35,188 nucleotides of DNA from Wenzhouxiangella sp. Its GTDB lineage: Bacteria; Pseudomonadota; Gammaproteobacteria; Xanthomonadales; Wenzhouxiangellaceae. The DNA lies in NCBI GenBank assembly GCA_007123055.1, contig SKSJ01000152.1, forward strand, positions 1 through 35,188, given 5' to 3'. Shown piece after piece: positions 1-10,079 of this stretch. The notes below the pieces were generated by a model. The model made no database searches and had not been told where the DNA came from. It saw only the letters and a list, made by a program, of their open reading frames with translations. The translations under genes were made by a program, and so were the position numbers. Within the stretch, counting starts at the first letter, position 1; each line of letters begins with the position of its first letter.

Positions 1-59
1 CTTGCATTTCCATCTGCAACTGACCAACACATACCGCCTCAAACCACAGGAGCGAAGAC

Positions 60-722
60 ATGGGTATCTTTTCCCGCATGGGCGACATCATCAATGCCAA
101 CCTCAACGCCGCACTGGAAAAGGCCGAAGATCCGGAGAAAATGATTCGCCTGATGATCCAGGAAATGGAAGACACCCTGGTGGAAGTGCGCTCGGCGACC
201 GCCAAGTGCATTGCCGAGAAGAAGGAGCGCGCCCGCCTGCTCAAGCGCCTCGAGCAGCAGCGTATCGATTGGGAGCGCAAGGCAGAATTGGCACTGGAGA
301 AGGAGCGAGAGGATCTCGCCCGCGCAGCCCTGGCCGAGAAGACCGCACTGACCGATCGCATCGGCTACCTGGGCGAGGAGTTGTCGCACTACGAGGACCA
401 GCTGGCCAAGTACGACGAGGACATCGGCAAGTTGCAGGCCAAGCTCACCGATGCCCGGAACCGCCAGCGCGCCCTGGTCATGCGCCACCGTTCCGCCAAC
501 GACCACCTGAAGGCAAGAAAACACATCCACAACGACAGGATCGACGAGATGCTGCACCGTTTCGATGCAGCCGAGGAGCGCATCGAACGCATCGAATCCG
601 AGTCCGAAGCCCTGGACATGGGCCGCAAGGGCCAGTCACTTGAGACCGAGTTTCGCAAGCTCGAACAAGATGAACGCGTCGAGGCCGAACTCAGTGCACT
701 CAAGGCGAAGAAGAAATCCTGA
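60..722 (+). CDS. pspA: Phage shock protein A (PspA/IM30 family)
   Basis: 220 aa ORF MGIFSRMGDIINANLNAALEKAEDPEKMIRLMIQEMEDTLVEVRS..., classic PspA N-terminus and coiled-coil; followed by pspB/pspC-like genes. Confidence 0.97.
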   Translation: MGIFSRMGDIINANLNAALEKAEDPEKMIRLMIQEMEDTLVEVRSATAKCIAEKKERARLLKRLEQQRIDWERKAELALEKEREDLARAALAEKTALTDRIGYLGEELSHYEDQLAKYDEDIGKLQAKLTDARNRQRALVMRHRSANDHLKARKHIHNDRIDEMLHRFDAAEERIERIESESEALDMGRKGQSLETEFRKLEQDERVEAELSALKAKKKS

Positions 723-740
723 TAGAGGAGATGCAGCAAC

Positions 741-1019
741 ATGCTTGATCTGATGTCTGCCACCGTAGGCTTTGCGGGCACTTCCATCGCACTGTCCGCG
801 ATTCTGATGCCCCTGCTGCTGTTGTTCATGGTCATTGTCGTGCCGCTATGGCTGATCCTGCATTACGCGACGCGCAACTCGGCCAACCGCCGCATCAGCA
901 GCAGGGACGAGGCATTGCTCGAAGAGCTCAACGAAAGCGCACGTCGAATGGAGGACCGCATCCGCACCCTGGAACGAATCCTCGACGCCGACACTCCCGA
1001 ATGGAGGAACCGGATATGA
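741..1019 (+). CDS. pspB: PspB-like envelope stress membrane protein
   Basis: 92 aa, one N-terminal TM segment then a charged coiled-coil (RRISSRDEALLEELNESARRMEDRIRTLERIL), located between pspA and pspC. Confidence 0.8.
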   Translation: MLDLMSATVGFAGTSIALSAILMPLLLLFMVIVVPLWLILHYATRNSANRRISSRDEALLEELNESARRMEDRIRTLERILDADTPEWRNRI

Positions 1020-1405
1020 ACAATCGCTATACCGAGCGCCCCAACCGCAATCGACTCTACCGCGACAAGGACCGCGCGATGATCGCCGGCGTCTGCTCGG
1101 GCCTGGCCGACTGGACCGGCGTCAACCGGGTGGCCCTGCGACTGATCATCGTACTGCTGGCGATTCCGTTCACGGCCGTCATGGTGATCGGTTACCTGGT
1201 GATGTGGATTCTGATCCCGAAACGCCCGCGCAACCTCTATCGCGACGAGAACGAAGAAGCCTTCTGGCAGGAAGTCAGACGCGCACCCAAGGATGGAGTC
1301 GGACAGCTCAATCGACGCTTTCGTGAGCTCGATGACCGTCTGCAGAGGATGGAGGCCTGGCTGACTTCGAGCGAGTACCGGATCGACCGCGAACTGCGCG
1401 ACTGA
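1016..1405 (+). CDS. pspC: PspC domain envelope stress response protein
   Basis: ATG at 1016 overlaps the pspB stop (ATGA); protein MNNRYTERPNRNRLYRDKDRAMIAGVCSGLADWTGVNRVALRLIIVLL... has the PspC signature (AGVCSGLA). Confidence 0.93.
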   Translation: MNNRYTERPNRNRLYRDKDRAMIAGVCSGLADWTGVNRVALRLIIVLLAIPFTAVMVIGYLVMWILIPKRPRNLYRDENEEAFWQEVRRAPKDGVGQLNRRFRELDDRLQRMEAWLTSSEYRIDRELRD

Positions 1406-1440
1406 CTGTCAATGACAGGCTGCCGTCGAGGGACTGCGAC

Positions 1441-1686
1441 ATGCACGTCATCGCCATCATCGTTGCCCTGATGATCATGATTCCGGCCGCCGTGGCCGGA
1501 ATCGTCTCGGGCCTGGTGCAGTACATGAGTCACCGCCCCGACCTCACCACCGTGCTCGAACAGGCCGATGCTCTGCTGACCGCCCTGGGTCCCGCCGGCA
1601 CCGGCCTGCTGCTGGCCATATCCAGCCTGTTTGCACTCGTCGTCCTGACGCTGACCGCCATCAACCTGCTAAGACCCAAGCGCTGA
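1441..1686 (+). CDS. Small two-TM membrane protein, psp-operon associated
   Basis: 81 aa ORF, two hydrophobic segments, same strand 35 bp after pspC. Confidence 0.6.
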   Translation: MHVIAIIVALMIMIPAAVAGIVSGLVQYMSHRPDLTTVLEQADALLTALGPAGTGLLLAISSLFALVVLTLTAINLLRPKR

Positions 1687-1708
1687 ACCGGCCCGTCCGA
1701 ACCGCACC

Positions 1709-1731
1709 GTGCGTCTGTGCGTCTGTGCGTC
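1709..1731 (+). repeat. Short tandem octamer repeat (GCGTCTGT x2.5)
   Basis: GT GCGTCTGT GCGTCTGT GCGTC directly visible. Confidence 0.85.
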
Positions 1732-1774
1732 AAGGACCGTACAATAGCTGCACTCTCTCACACCGTATTTCAGC

Positions 1775-2557
1775 ATGGCCTTCGACAACCTTCTGATCAA
1801 CGACAAAGACCGCGTTCGCACCATCACCGTCAACCGCCCCGACAAGCTCAACGCACTCAATCGACAGACCCTGCTGGAACTGCAGCAAGCCATCATCGAA
1901 GCCCACGGCGAGGATACGGTGCGGGTCATCGTACTGACCGGCGCTGGCGACAAGGCGTTCGTGGCCGGTGCCGATATCGGCGAGATCCGGGCGCAGTCGG
2001 CAGTCGAGGCGCGCGCGTTCTCGGCCATGGGGCAGAACCTGATGAGCCTGATCCAGTCGCTGGACAAGCCGGTGATCGCCGCCATCAACGGCTTTGCCCT
2101 GGGCGGCGGCATGGAGCTGGCACTGGCCTGCCATCTGCGCATCGCCTCGGACAACGCCCGGCTGGGGTTGCCGGAGATCAAGCTGGGTATCATGCCCGGC
2201 TTCGGGGGCACCCAGCGCCTGCTCAGACTGGTGGGAACGACACGGGCACTCGAAATGAGCCTGACCGGTGAACCGGTCGCCGCCGAGCACGCACTTGAAC
2301 TGGGTATCGTCAACCAGATGGTGGCCAGTGACAAGCTGGATTCAGCCACCACGGCCATGGCAGGCAAGCTCGCCACGGCCGCACCCGAAGCCGTGCGCGG
2401 CATCCTGCAGGCCATCAACCAGGGCGCCGACACCGATCTCAAAACCGGCCTGGCACTGGAAACCGCCCGCTTTGCCCTGTGCTGCGCCACCGAGGACATG
2501 CAGGAAGGCACCAGCGCTTTCCTGGAGAAGCGCAAACCAGAATTCAAGGGGCGCTGA
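1775..2557 (+). CDS. Enoyl-CoA hydratase/isomerase family protein
   Basis: 260 aa crotonase fold: VNRPDKLNALN, AFVAGADIGEI, INGFALGGGMELALACHLRIAS, LGIMPGFGGTQRL. Confidence 0.95.
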   Translation: MAFDNLLINDKDRVRTITVNRPDKLNALNRQTLLELQQAIIEAHGEDTVRVIVLTGAGDKAFVAGADIGEIRAQSAVEARAFSAMGQNLMSLIQSLDKPVIAAINGFALGGGMELALACHLRIASDNARLGLPEIKLGIMPGFGGTQRLLRLVGTTRALEMSLTGEPVAAEHALELGIVNQMVASDKLDSATTAMAGKLATAAPEAVRGILQAINQGADTDLKTGLALETARFALCCATEDMQEGTSAFLEKRKPEFKGR

Positions 2558-2610
2558 GGGCCGACTCTCTGTGTCTCTGTGGTGCATTGACTTTCCAACG
2601 CCGGCTCGAA

Positions 2611-3552
2611 TCAGTAGTCCGTGAAACCCGGCTCGCCTGCATAGCGCAACTCCCCGGCTTCCACCCGGACATCGAGCCGGTTCTCCGGCGGCGGCAACGG
2701 GCAGGTGGAGTATTCGGTGAAGGCGCAGGGCGGGTTGTAGGCGCGATTGAAATCAAGCACGGTGCGGCCGTCGTCACCCGGCAGATCAGCGTAAAGGAAA
2801 CGGCCGGCACCATAGGTTTCGCGACCGGTCGTGCGATCGGCAAAAATGAAAAACAGCTGCTCGCCGTCGGCAGAGGCCACCGCCTCGAGGCGAAACTCGC
2901 GCTGGTCGATTTCGAACACCACGGCGCCCGGATTGGGTTCCTCGGTGATGTCGCCGAGCACGCTGCCCACCGGCATGGTGGTCCCCGGCGGATGCGGTTC
3001 GAACCGGGCCTCGATCACCCAGTCGGAATCGAATTCGAAGTAATCCAGGCCCTTGAATTCCGTCAGGGCGCTCGCCTGCGGCCAGCGCGTGCGCACCGCC
3101 AGGCGATCGTTGCGGCCGATGATCTGGAACCGCACATCATCGGCCGCCACCCAGACCGGCTCGTCTCTATCGGGCCGCACCAGCTCGCCGGCCTCCCCGG
3201 CCCGCCCATCGACAATGACCGCCTCGGTGGCAGGTTCGAACCTTGCGTTACCCGCCTCGACAACCAGCTCTCCCCAGAATGAGGGACCGGCCGGCATGAC
3301 GAGGTCCATGCCTTCATCGCTGCCCACTCGCCATTCGCCGTCCGCCACGAAATCAAGCCCGACCAGGCTGAGCCAGCCATAGGGTTCGGTCAGTGCAGCC
3401 AGACGACGTTCACGCCAGTCCATGGACGCGCGCTCGAACTCATTGGCACGGATGGATTGCTCGGCCTCACCGTCCCCGTGGGTCGAACAGGCTGCCAACA
3501 GGGCCAGCGCGAAGGCAACAACAAAAATTGGGTGCCAGTTCGATGTCGGCAT
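2611..3552 (-). CDS. DUF1684-like lipoprotein
   Basis: 313 aa with lipobox (ALLAACS) and DUF1684-like motifs (WRERRLAALTEPYGWLSLVGLDF; DFNRAYNPPCAFTEYSTCPLPPPENRLDV). Confidence 0.82.
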   Translation of the reverse strand: MPTSNWHPIFVVAFALALLAACSTHGDGEAEQSIRANEFERASMDWRERRLAALTEPYGWLSLVGLDFVADGEWRVGSDEGMDLVMPAGPSFWGELVVEAGNARFEPATEAVIVDGRAGEAGELVRPDRDEPVWVAADDVRFQIIGRNDRLAVRTRWPQASALTEFKGLDYFEFDSDWVIEARFEPHPPGTTMPVGSVLGDITEEPNPGAVVFEIDQREFRLEAVASADGEQLFFIFADRTTGRETYGAGRFLYADLPGDDGRTVLDFNRAYNPPCAFTEYSTCPLPPPENRLDVRVEAGELRYAGEPGFTDY

Positions 3553-3597
3553 ACTGCCCCGCTCCCGGGTTACGAATTTCGGTTTACGCGTTGCGGC

Positions 3598-5013
3598 TCA
3601 GGCACGCCCGTAGACATCCTCCAGCCGCTCGATGTCGTCCTCGCCGAAGTAGCTTCCGGTCTGAACCTCGATGATTTCGACATCATCCTCGCCCGGATTC
3701 TCCAGGCGATGAACACTGCCAACCGGAATCCTGACTGTCTCGCCGGCACCGAGGGTGAACTCCTCGTCACCGACGCGGATTTTCGCCAGTCCGCCGACCA
3801 CGGTCCAGTGTTCGCTGCGGTATTGGTGACGCTGGAGCGACAACACCCCGCCCGGACGGACCACAAGCCGCTTGACCTTGCAGTCGTCAGCATCCTCGAG
3901 GACGGTATAACTCCCCCAGGGACGATGCACGGTGCGATGGTGAACCGCCAGGTCGTGATCGGAACGAGTCAGTTCCTCGACCACGGCCTTGACCTCCTGG
4001 GCACGATCACGGCTGGCCACCAGGACGGCATCGCCGGTATCGACAATGACCAGGTTCTCCACCCCCACTGCGGCCACCAGCCGGCGCTCACCCTGCACGA
4101 AGGTATTGCGCGTATCGACCAGGACGGCTTCGCCCTGCACCCGGTTACCCAGGGCATCAGTTTCGTAGAGGTCGCTGATCGCCTGCCACGAGCCGATATC
4201 GCTCCAGCCGCAATCGACCGGCACCACCGCCCGCTGCGACGCCTTTTCCATGACGGCAAAGTCGATCGACTCCGGCCTCACCGCGGAGAACGCCTCTGGA
4301 TCCAGCTCGACCGGGGACGCATCCGCATCAGTGGCCGCCCAGGTCGCGCGGACCTGCTCGAGGATGTCGGGTGCCAGCTCCCCGATAGCCTTGAGGATGG
4401 CATCGGCACGGAAACAGAACATGCCCCCGTTCCAGAGGTACTCGCCGGATTCGTAGTAGCGTCGCGCGGTATCGAGGTCCGGCTTTTCCACGAAAGCCTC
4501 GATGCGCCGACCCGACTCGCTGACGGATTCGCCGGCACGGATATAGCCGTACCCGGTTTCGGCATGGGTGGGCGTGATGCCCAGGCAGGTGAGCCAGCCG
4601 TCGGCTGCCAGCCGGCGTGCCTCGTCGACGGCCTCGGCGAACGCCTCGGTATCACGGATCAGGTGATCGGCGGGCAGTACCAGCAAGCAGGCTTCCGGCC
4701 CGAAGTGATGTTCCGCCCAAAGGGCGGCGGCGGCGATGGCCGGCGCCGTATTGCGACCCTCCGGCTCGAGCAGGAAATGGTGGTGGGCCTCACCAGCGGC
4801 CTGCTGGTATTCGTCGCGCGTGAGGAAAAAGTAGTCACGCCCGGTCACGGTCAGTGTCTCGGGCGCATCGGCCACCGCCAGGGCCCGTCGAATGGTGCTG
4901 GCCGCCAGGGTCTGGCCATCGGCCAGGCGCATGAATGGCTTGGGATGCGCCTTGCGCGAGACCGGCCATAGCCGGGTGCCGGCACCGCCGGAGAGAATCA
5001 CGGGAATCAGCAT
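3598..5013 (-). CDS. manC: Mannose-1-phosphate guanylyltransferase / mannose-6-phosphate isomerase
   Basis: MLIPVILSGGAGTRLWPVSRKAHPKPFM...; C-terminal PMI cupin RPWGSYTVLED...KRLVVRPGGVLSLQRHQYRSEHWTVV. Start set at 5013 rather than ORF-track 5040. Confidence 0.95.
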   Translation of the reverse strand: MLIPVILSGGAGTRLWPVSRKAHPKPFMRLADGQTLAASTIRRALAVADAPETLTVTGRDYFFLTRDEYQQAAGEAHHHFLLEPEGRNTAPAIAAAALWAEHHFGPEACLLVLPADHLIRDTEAFAEAVDEARRLAADGWLTCLGITPTHAETGYGYIRAGESVSESGRRIEAFVEKPDLDTARRYYESGEYLWNGGMFCFRADAILKAIGELAPDILEQVRATWAATDADASPVELDPEAFSAVRPESIDFAVMEKASQRAVVPVDCGWSDIGSWQAISDLYETDALGNRVQGEAVLVDTRNTFVQGERRLVAAVGVENLVIVDTGDAVLVASRDRAQEVKAVVEELTRSDHDLAVHHRTVHRPWGSYTVLEDADDCKVKRLVVRPGGVLSLQRHQYRSEHWTVVGGLAKIRVGDEEFTLGAGETVRIPVGSVHRLENPGEDDVEIIEVQTGSYFGEDDIERLEDVYGRA

Positions 5014-5894
5014 GCTGCGTCCTTCCACTTTTCCAGGCATTCGGCCAGCGCCGCCGTTGCATCGGGCAGCGGCTCGCCGGTCATTCGTTCATAGCGTGAG
5101 CCATCGAGTACCGACCATGGCGGACGTTTCGCTTTCTGGGGCCACTGGTCGCTGGTGATCGGCTCGACGGCCACCGTGGATTCGATGATGCCACGCTCGG
5201 CCGCCATCTGCACGGCCTTGCTGGCCAGCTCGTGCCAGCTCATCGCGCCCTTGCCTGCGACATGCAGCAAGGTCGGACGTTCAACTTTCTGCTCGACCCG
5301 GTCAAGCAACACTTCGGTGGCGGTGGCCAGCGTCCCGGCCCAGGTCGGTGACCCGACCTGGTCGGAGACCACGCGCAGGGCTCCCCCCTGCCCGGCACGC
5401 TTGAGTATCGCCGAGAGAAAGTTGCCCGGCAATGCGCTGTAGACCCAGGCCGTGCGCAGCACGAGCGCCCGGCAGCCAGAAGCGGTGATGGCCTGTTCCC
5501 CTGCCAGTTTGCTGGCACCGTAAACCGATTCGGGCGCCACCGGATCATCCTCGCGCCAGGGCCGGCCGGGGTTGCCGCTGAACACGTAATCGGTCGAGTA
5601 GTGAACGAGCAAGGTGTCATGGTCCCGGCACCAGGACGACAGTCGTGCCGGCACGTCGCAGTTCAGGCCGTAGGCAGCATCGCGGTGATCCTCGGCATCG
5701 TCGACTGCCGTCCACGCGGCGGCATTGATGATGGCCCTCGGTTGCAGCGAGTCGAGTACGTCGTCCAGTGCACCCGGGTCGGCCAGGTCGCAGCAAACGT
5801 CGGCATCCTGGCGGGCACAGGTCACCAGGTCGGTCATCCGTGCACGGAGGTGACGCCCGAGTTGCCCGTTGGCACCAAGCAGCAGGCAGCTCAT
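5007..5894 (-). CDS. rfbD: dTDP-4-dehydrorhamnose reductase
   Basis: [20 protein letters not shown]..., INAAAWTAVDDAED, YSTDYVFSG; ATG at 5894 overlaps the rfbC stop; the longer ORF to 6251 is read-through of rfbC in another frame. Confidence 0.94.
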   Translation of the reverse strand: MSCLLLGANGQLGRHLRARMTDLVTCARQDADVCCDLADPGALDDVLDSLQPRAIINAAAWTAVDDAEDHRDAAYGLNCDVPARLSSWCRDHDTLLVHYSTDYVFSGNPGRPWREDDPVAPESVYGASKLAGEQAITASGCRALVLRTAWVYSALPGNFLSAILKRAGQGGALRVVSDQVGSPTWAGTLATATEVLLDRVEQKVERPTLLHVAGKGAMSWHELASKAVQMAAERGIIESTVAVEPITSDQWPQKAKRPPWSVLDGSRYERMTGEPLPDATAALAECLEKWKDAAC

Positions 5895-6439
5895 GACGGC
5901 AGGCGATCCCGCGGCACCTCTGTCAGGGCAGGCGCACGCGCATCCTTTTCCGACACACCGGTCGGCGCCAGCGGCCAGTCGACGCCGATGTCGGGATCGT
6001 TCCAGGCGATGGCGGCATCGTACTCGCCCCGGTAGGGTCGGGTGCACAGGTAGTTGAAGGTGGCCGACTCGCTCAACACCTGGAAACCGTGGGCAAAACC
6101 CTCGGGAATCCAGAGCTGGCGATGGTTGTCGGCATCGAGCTCCACCGCCGTCCACTGACCGAAGGTCTCGGATTCCGGGCGGATATCGACGGCCACGTCG
6201 AACACGGAACCGGCGCTCACCCAGACCAGCTTGCCCTGAGGCTCGGGCCACTGGTAATGCAGGCCGCGCAGCACACCGCGCGATGATTGCGAGCAGTTGG
6301 ACTGCACGAAAACCGGCCCGATACCGTACTCCGCGTAGCGCTCGGCACGCCAGGTCTCGAGGAACCAGCCACGATCGTCACCGAACACACGCGGCTCGAC
6401 CACGACAACACCCGGCAAGTCGGTTTCGACCACCTTCAT
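5891..6439 (-). CDS. rfbC: dTDP-4-dehydrorhamnose 3,5-epimerase
   Basis: 182 aa, [54 protein letters not shown]. Confidence 0.96.
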   Translation of the reverse strand: MKVVETDLPGVVVVEPRVFGDDRGWFLETWRAERYAEYGIGPVFVQSNCSQSSRGVLRGLHYQWPEPQGKLVWVSAGSVFDVAVDIRPESETFGQWTAVELDADNHRQLWIPEGFAHGFQVLSESATFNYLCTRPYRGEYDAAIAWNDPDIGVDWPLAPTGVSEKDARAPALTEVPRDRLPS

Positions 6440-7320
6440 GGCTGATCCGCGGTGCGTGCGACCATGCGCAGGTAATCACCGTAACCGCTGGAAACCAGCG
6501 GCTCGGCCAGCTTGAGCAACTCGTCGGTACTGATCCAGCCCTGGCGGAATGCGATTTCCTCGGGACAGGCCACCCTCAAGCCCTGGCGCGATTCCAGGGT
6601 CTCGATGTAGCTCGACGCCTGTTGGAGGGAGGCGTGTGTCCCGGTATCCAGCCAGGCATACCCACGCCCCATGCGCTCGACTGTCAGGTCGCCGGCTTCG
6701 AGGTAACGACGGTTGAGGTCGGTAATCTCGAGTTCGCCGCGTGCGGAGGGTTTCAGCGACTCGGCAAAATCGCAGGCACGCTCATCATAGAAGTACAGTC
6801 CGGTGACGGCATAGTTGGATTTTGGCCGTTCGGGTTTTTCCTCCAGCGACAGCACCTGGCCTTCGGCATTCATTTCCACCACGCCATAGCGCTCGGGATC
6901 GCTCACCCAGTAGCCGAACACGGTCGCGCCCTGTTCCCGATCATGGGCATGCTTGAGCAACTCGCGCATGCCGCCGCCGTGGAAAATGTTGTCGCCGAGG
7001 ATGAGGCAGGAGTGCTGCCCATCGACGAACTCACGACCAATAATGAAAGCGTCGGCCAGGCCACGCGGCTCCTCCTGCACTGCCCACTCAAGCTCGATGC
7101 CCCACTGGCTGCCGTCTCCCAGCAGCTTGCGGAACAGTGCCTGTTCGTGCGGCGTGGTGATGATCAGGATTTCGCGAATCCCGGCCTGCATCAGCGTCGA
7201 AAGCGGGTAATAGATCATCGGCTTGTCGTAAACCGGCAACAGCTGCTTGCTGATCACCTGCGTAATCGGGTAAAGCCGTGTGCCGGCACCGCCGGCAAGG
7301 ATGATGCCTCGTCTGTTCAT
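6436..7320 (-). CDS. rfbA: Glucose-1-phosphate thymidylyltransferase
   Basis: [44 protein letters not shown]. Confidence 0.97.
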   Translation of the reverse strand: MNRRGIILAGGAGTRLYPITQVISKQLLPVYDKPMIYYPLSTLMQAGIREILIITTPHEQALFRKLLGDGSQWGIELEWAVQEEPRGLADAFIIGREFVDGQHSCLILGDNIFHGGGMRELLKHAHDREQGATVFGYWVSDPERYGVVEMNAEGQVLSLEEKPERPKSNYAVTGLYFYDERACDFAESLKPSARGELEITDLNRRYLEAGDLTVERMGRGYAWLDTGTHASLQQASSYIETLESRQGLRVACPEEIAFRQGWISTDELLKLAEPLVSSGYGDYLRMVARTADQP

Positions 7321-7443
7321 CGCTTCATTCTTCAAGTCAGTTTGTCCCTGCGTCCGGACCGCGCGTCGGAACCGGTGACCACTGAGGTCGCAATGGCCGC
7401 CGCGATTACTGTGGAACGATCCATCGGACCGGGCAAAAGGAGT

Positions 7444-8496
7444 CTACTTCGAACGCAACCGGGATGTGCCGAGGCGCTCCGAACGGTAGCGACCGTCTCG
7501 AATGCGTTGCCACCAGTCACGGTTGGCCAGGTACCAGTCCACGGTGTCGGCCAGCCCTTCGGCGAAGTCGACTGACGGCTCCCAGCCCAGTTCATCGTGA
7601 ATGCGGCCGGCATCAACGGCGTAGCGGCGGTCATGGCCCGGACGATCGGTGACGAATTCGATCAAGTCACGCCGAGGTCGCTCCCCCGGCGCGCGCTCAT
7701 CAAGCAGGTCACACAGCAAGTGAACCACGTCGAGGTTGGCCATTTCGGCGTTCCCGCCGACATTGTAGACCCGCCCCGGCTCTCCTGCTTCCAGCACCCG
7801 CTGAATCGCCCGGCAGTGATCGGTCACGAACAACCAGTCGCGTCGTTGCTGACCGTCGCCGTACACGGGCAGGCGCTCACCCTCGAGGGCGTTGATCAGC
7901 ATCAGCGGGATGAGCTTCTCCGGAAACTGGAAGGGCCCGTAATTGTTCGAACAATTGGTGATCATCACCGGCAGGCCATAGGTCCGGTGCCAGGCACGGG
8001 CCAGGTGATCGGCAGCCGCTTTCGATGCCGCGTAGGGAGAGTTGGGCGCGTAGCGGTGTGTCTCGGAAAACGCCGGCTCACCCGGTGACAGCGTGCCGTA
8101 GACCTCATCCGTCGAGACGTGCACGAAGCGAAACGACTCGTTTCCGCCCTGCCGGTAATCGAGTGCCGCATCAAGCAGCGTCTGCGTGCCGACCACGTTG
8201 GTCCGGATGAAGGCTCCGGGATCGTCGATGGAGCGGTCGACATGACTTTCGGCGGCGAAGTGAACCAAGGCATCCGGCTGGTGTTCTTCCAGCAACTGCC
8301 GGACCAGGATGCCGTCGCAAATGTCGCCCTCGACTACGATGTGTCGATCTTCAGGCAGTCCGGTCAATGATTCCAGGTTGCCCGCGTACGTCAGCAAGTC
8401 GAGGTTGATGACCCGGCAACCGGGGTTGTCGAGCACGTGACGGACAAAGTTGGAGCCGATAAAACCGGCACCACCGGTAACGAGTAGCGTAGTCAC
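7444..8496 (-). CDS. rfbB: dTDP-glucose 4,6-dehydratase
   Basis: 350 aa [52 protein letters not shown]. Confidence 0.97.
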   Translation of the reverse strand: MTTLLVTGGAGFIGSNFVRHVLDNPGCRVINLDLLTYAGNLESLTGLPEDRHIVVEGDICDGILVRQLLEEHQPDALVHFAAESHVDRSIDDPGAFIRTNVVGTQTLLDAALDYRQGGNESFRFVHVSTDEVYGTLSPGEPAFSETHRYAPNSPYAASKAAADHLARAWHRTYGLPVMITNCSNNYGPFQFPEKLIPLMLINALEGERLPVYGDGQQRRDWLFVTDHCRAIQRVLEAGEPGRVYNVGGNAEMANLDVVHLLCDLLDERAPGERPRRDLIEFVTDRPGHDRRYAVDAGRIHDELGWEPSVDFAEGLADTVDWYLANRDWWQRIRDGRYRSERLGTSRLRSK

Positions 8497-8508
8497 AAGC
8501 GGATCGGA

Positions 8509-8958
8509 TCAGAATGGGATGTCATCCTCGAGACCGGCACCGCCATCGTCGGGCGGGCCGCTATAGCTGCTGTCCTGACTGCGGTAATCACCGCCGGACT
8601 CACCCATGGGGGCACTCCCGCCACGACTGTCGAGCATTTGCATTTCGTTGGCGACGATTTCAGTGGTCCAGCGATCCTGTCCGTCCTGCCCCTGCCACTT
8701 GCGCGTCTGGATACGCCCCTCGATGTAGACCTTGGAACCCTTGCGCAGGTACTCGCCGGCAATCTCGCCGAGCTTGCCGAACAGGACCACGCGGTGCCAT
8801 TCGGTACGTTCCTGTTGCTGGCCAGTCTGGCGGTCGCGCCAGCTCTCGGAGGTCGCGATGCGGATGTTGGTGACCGCACTGCCGCCGGCAGTGTGACGGG
8901 TCTCCGGGTCTGCACCCAGATTGCCAATGAGAATCGCCTTGTTGATGCCTCGGGCCAT
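8509..8958 (-). CDS. ssb: Single-stranded DNA-binding protein
   Basis: [38 protein letters not shown]..., acidic C-terminal tail [10 protein letters not shown]. Confidence 0.97.
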   Translation of the reverse strand: MARGINKAILIGNLGADPETRHTAGGSAVTNIRIATSESWRDRQTGQQQERTEWHRVVLFGKLGEIAGEYLRKGSKVYIEGRIQTRKWQGQDGQDRWTTEIVANEMQMLDSRGGSAPMGESGGDYRSQDSSYSGPPDDGGAGLEDDIPF

Positions 8959-9066
8959 GGCTTCGGCCTCTCCTTTGTCGTGATCCACGGAATGCGCTGC
9001 AGTCTAGCATAGCCGGGCATTTCGACCATCGGCAAAATCCTGCACGTCGCGTACGAAAACGCCCCG

Positions 9067-9072
9067 TATAAT
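9067..9072 (+). promoter_or_regulatory. Consensus -10 TATAAT immediately upstream of ispB
   Basis: CCCCGTATAATTGTCAGTCATGG; only 8 nt between TATAAT and ATG 9081. Confidence 0.5.
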
Positions 9073-9080
9073 TGTCAGTC

Positions 9081-10079
9081 ATGGATCCGATCTCGATACC
9101 AACCGCGCCGGCCAGCCTGGAGGAGGTGCTCACACTTGCCGAAGCTGACCGCCGGGCGGTGGATGCACTGATTTCCCGCCGCCTGCAATCCGATGTCGTT
9201 CTGGTCAACCAGATCGGTCAATACATCATCGACGGCGGCGGCAAGCGACTGAGACCGCTGGTTCACCTCCTGGCAGCCCGGGCTTCGGGTTACGCGGGTC
9301 GAGATCATATACAGCTGGCCACCATCATCGAGTTCATTCATACCTCCACCCTGCTGCACGATGATGTCGTCGATGAATCCTCTCGCCGGCGCGGCAAGGC
9401 TACCGCCCATCGAATCTGGGGCAATGCCGCCTCGGTGCTGGTGGGCGATTTCCTCTACTCGCGCAGTTTCCAGCTGATGGTCGAACTCGACAACATGGAG
9501 ATCATGCGAATCCTGGCCGACACCACCAACACCATTGCCGAAGGCGAAGTCCTGCAGCTGATGCAGATGGGCAACGCCGGACTCGGGGTGGATGACTATT
9601 TCCAGGTGATCTCCGACAAGACCGCCTGCCTGTTCGCTGCCAGTGCCCGGCTTGGCGGTGTGCTTGGCCGGCTCGACGGCAAGTCATGCGAGCATCTGGC
9701 CGATTACGGTCTGTACCTTGGACAAGCTTTCCAGATCACCGACGACGTGCTCGACTACCGTTCGAATGACGGTGAACTGGGCAAGAACGTGGGCGATGAC
9801 CTGGCCGAAGGCAAAGTCACCCTGCCGCTGATCCTGGCCATGCGCGATGCCGATCGCGAAGACAGTCGCCTGCTACAGGAAATGATCGAAGCCGGCGGCA
9901 GTGATCGGCTCGACGAAGTGCGACGCGTCATGGAAGCCACCGGAGCGCTGGAGCAGGCCATGGCGGAGGGCCGCGGCCTGGCCCAACGGGCCATTGAAGC
10001 CCTGGCAGTGCTGCCGGACAGCCCCCAGCGCCAGGCACTGGAATTTCTGGCCCACCATGCGGTGGATCGGACCCTCTAG
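9081..10079 (+). CDS. ispB: Polyprenyl diphosphate synthase (octaprenyl-type)
   Basis: DDVVDESSRRRGKATAH and DDVLDYRSNDGELGKNVGDDLAEGKVTLPLI (FARM/SARM motifs). Confidence 0.94.
   Translation: MDPISIPTAPASLEEVLTLAEADRRAVDALISRRLQSDVVLVNQIGQYIIDGGGKRLRPLVHLLAARASGYAGRDHIQLATIIEFIHTSTLLHDDVVDESSRRRGKATAHRIWGNAASVLVGDFLYSRSFQLMVELDNMEIMRILADTTNTIAEGEVLQLMQMGNAGLGVDDYFQVISDKTACLFAASARLGGVLGRLDGKSCEHLADYGLYLGQAFQITDDVLDYRSNDGELGKNVGDDLAEGKVTLPLILAMRDADREDSRLLQEMIEAGGSDRLDEVRRVMEATGALEQAMAEGRGLAQRAIEALAVLPDSPQRQALEFLAHHAVDRTL

Noticed and set aside
1406-1418. CTGTCA-A-TGACAG palindrome after pspC as a terminator or operator
   Set aside because: Only 6-bp arms with a 1-nt centre; too short for a terminator and no recognised operator; chance is plausible.
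3457-4971. 504-aa plus-strand ORF antisense to manC
   Set aside because: Shadow ORF of a GC-rich gene; the minus-strand protein has clear ManC/AlgA motifs and the plus translation has none.
5895-6251. Upstream extension of rfbD ORF (414 aa in track) as an RfbC-RfbD alternative fusion
   Set aside because: The extension is an out-of-frame translation of rfbC with no recognisable motifs; a proper ATG with rfbD motif exists at 5894.
6283-7575. 430-aa plus-strand ORF antisense to rfbA/rfbC
   Set aside because: Entirely overlaps well-identified rfb genes; composition typical of antisense shadow translation.
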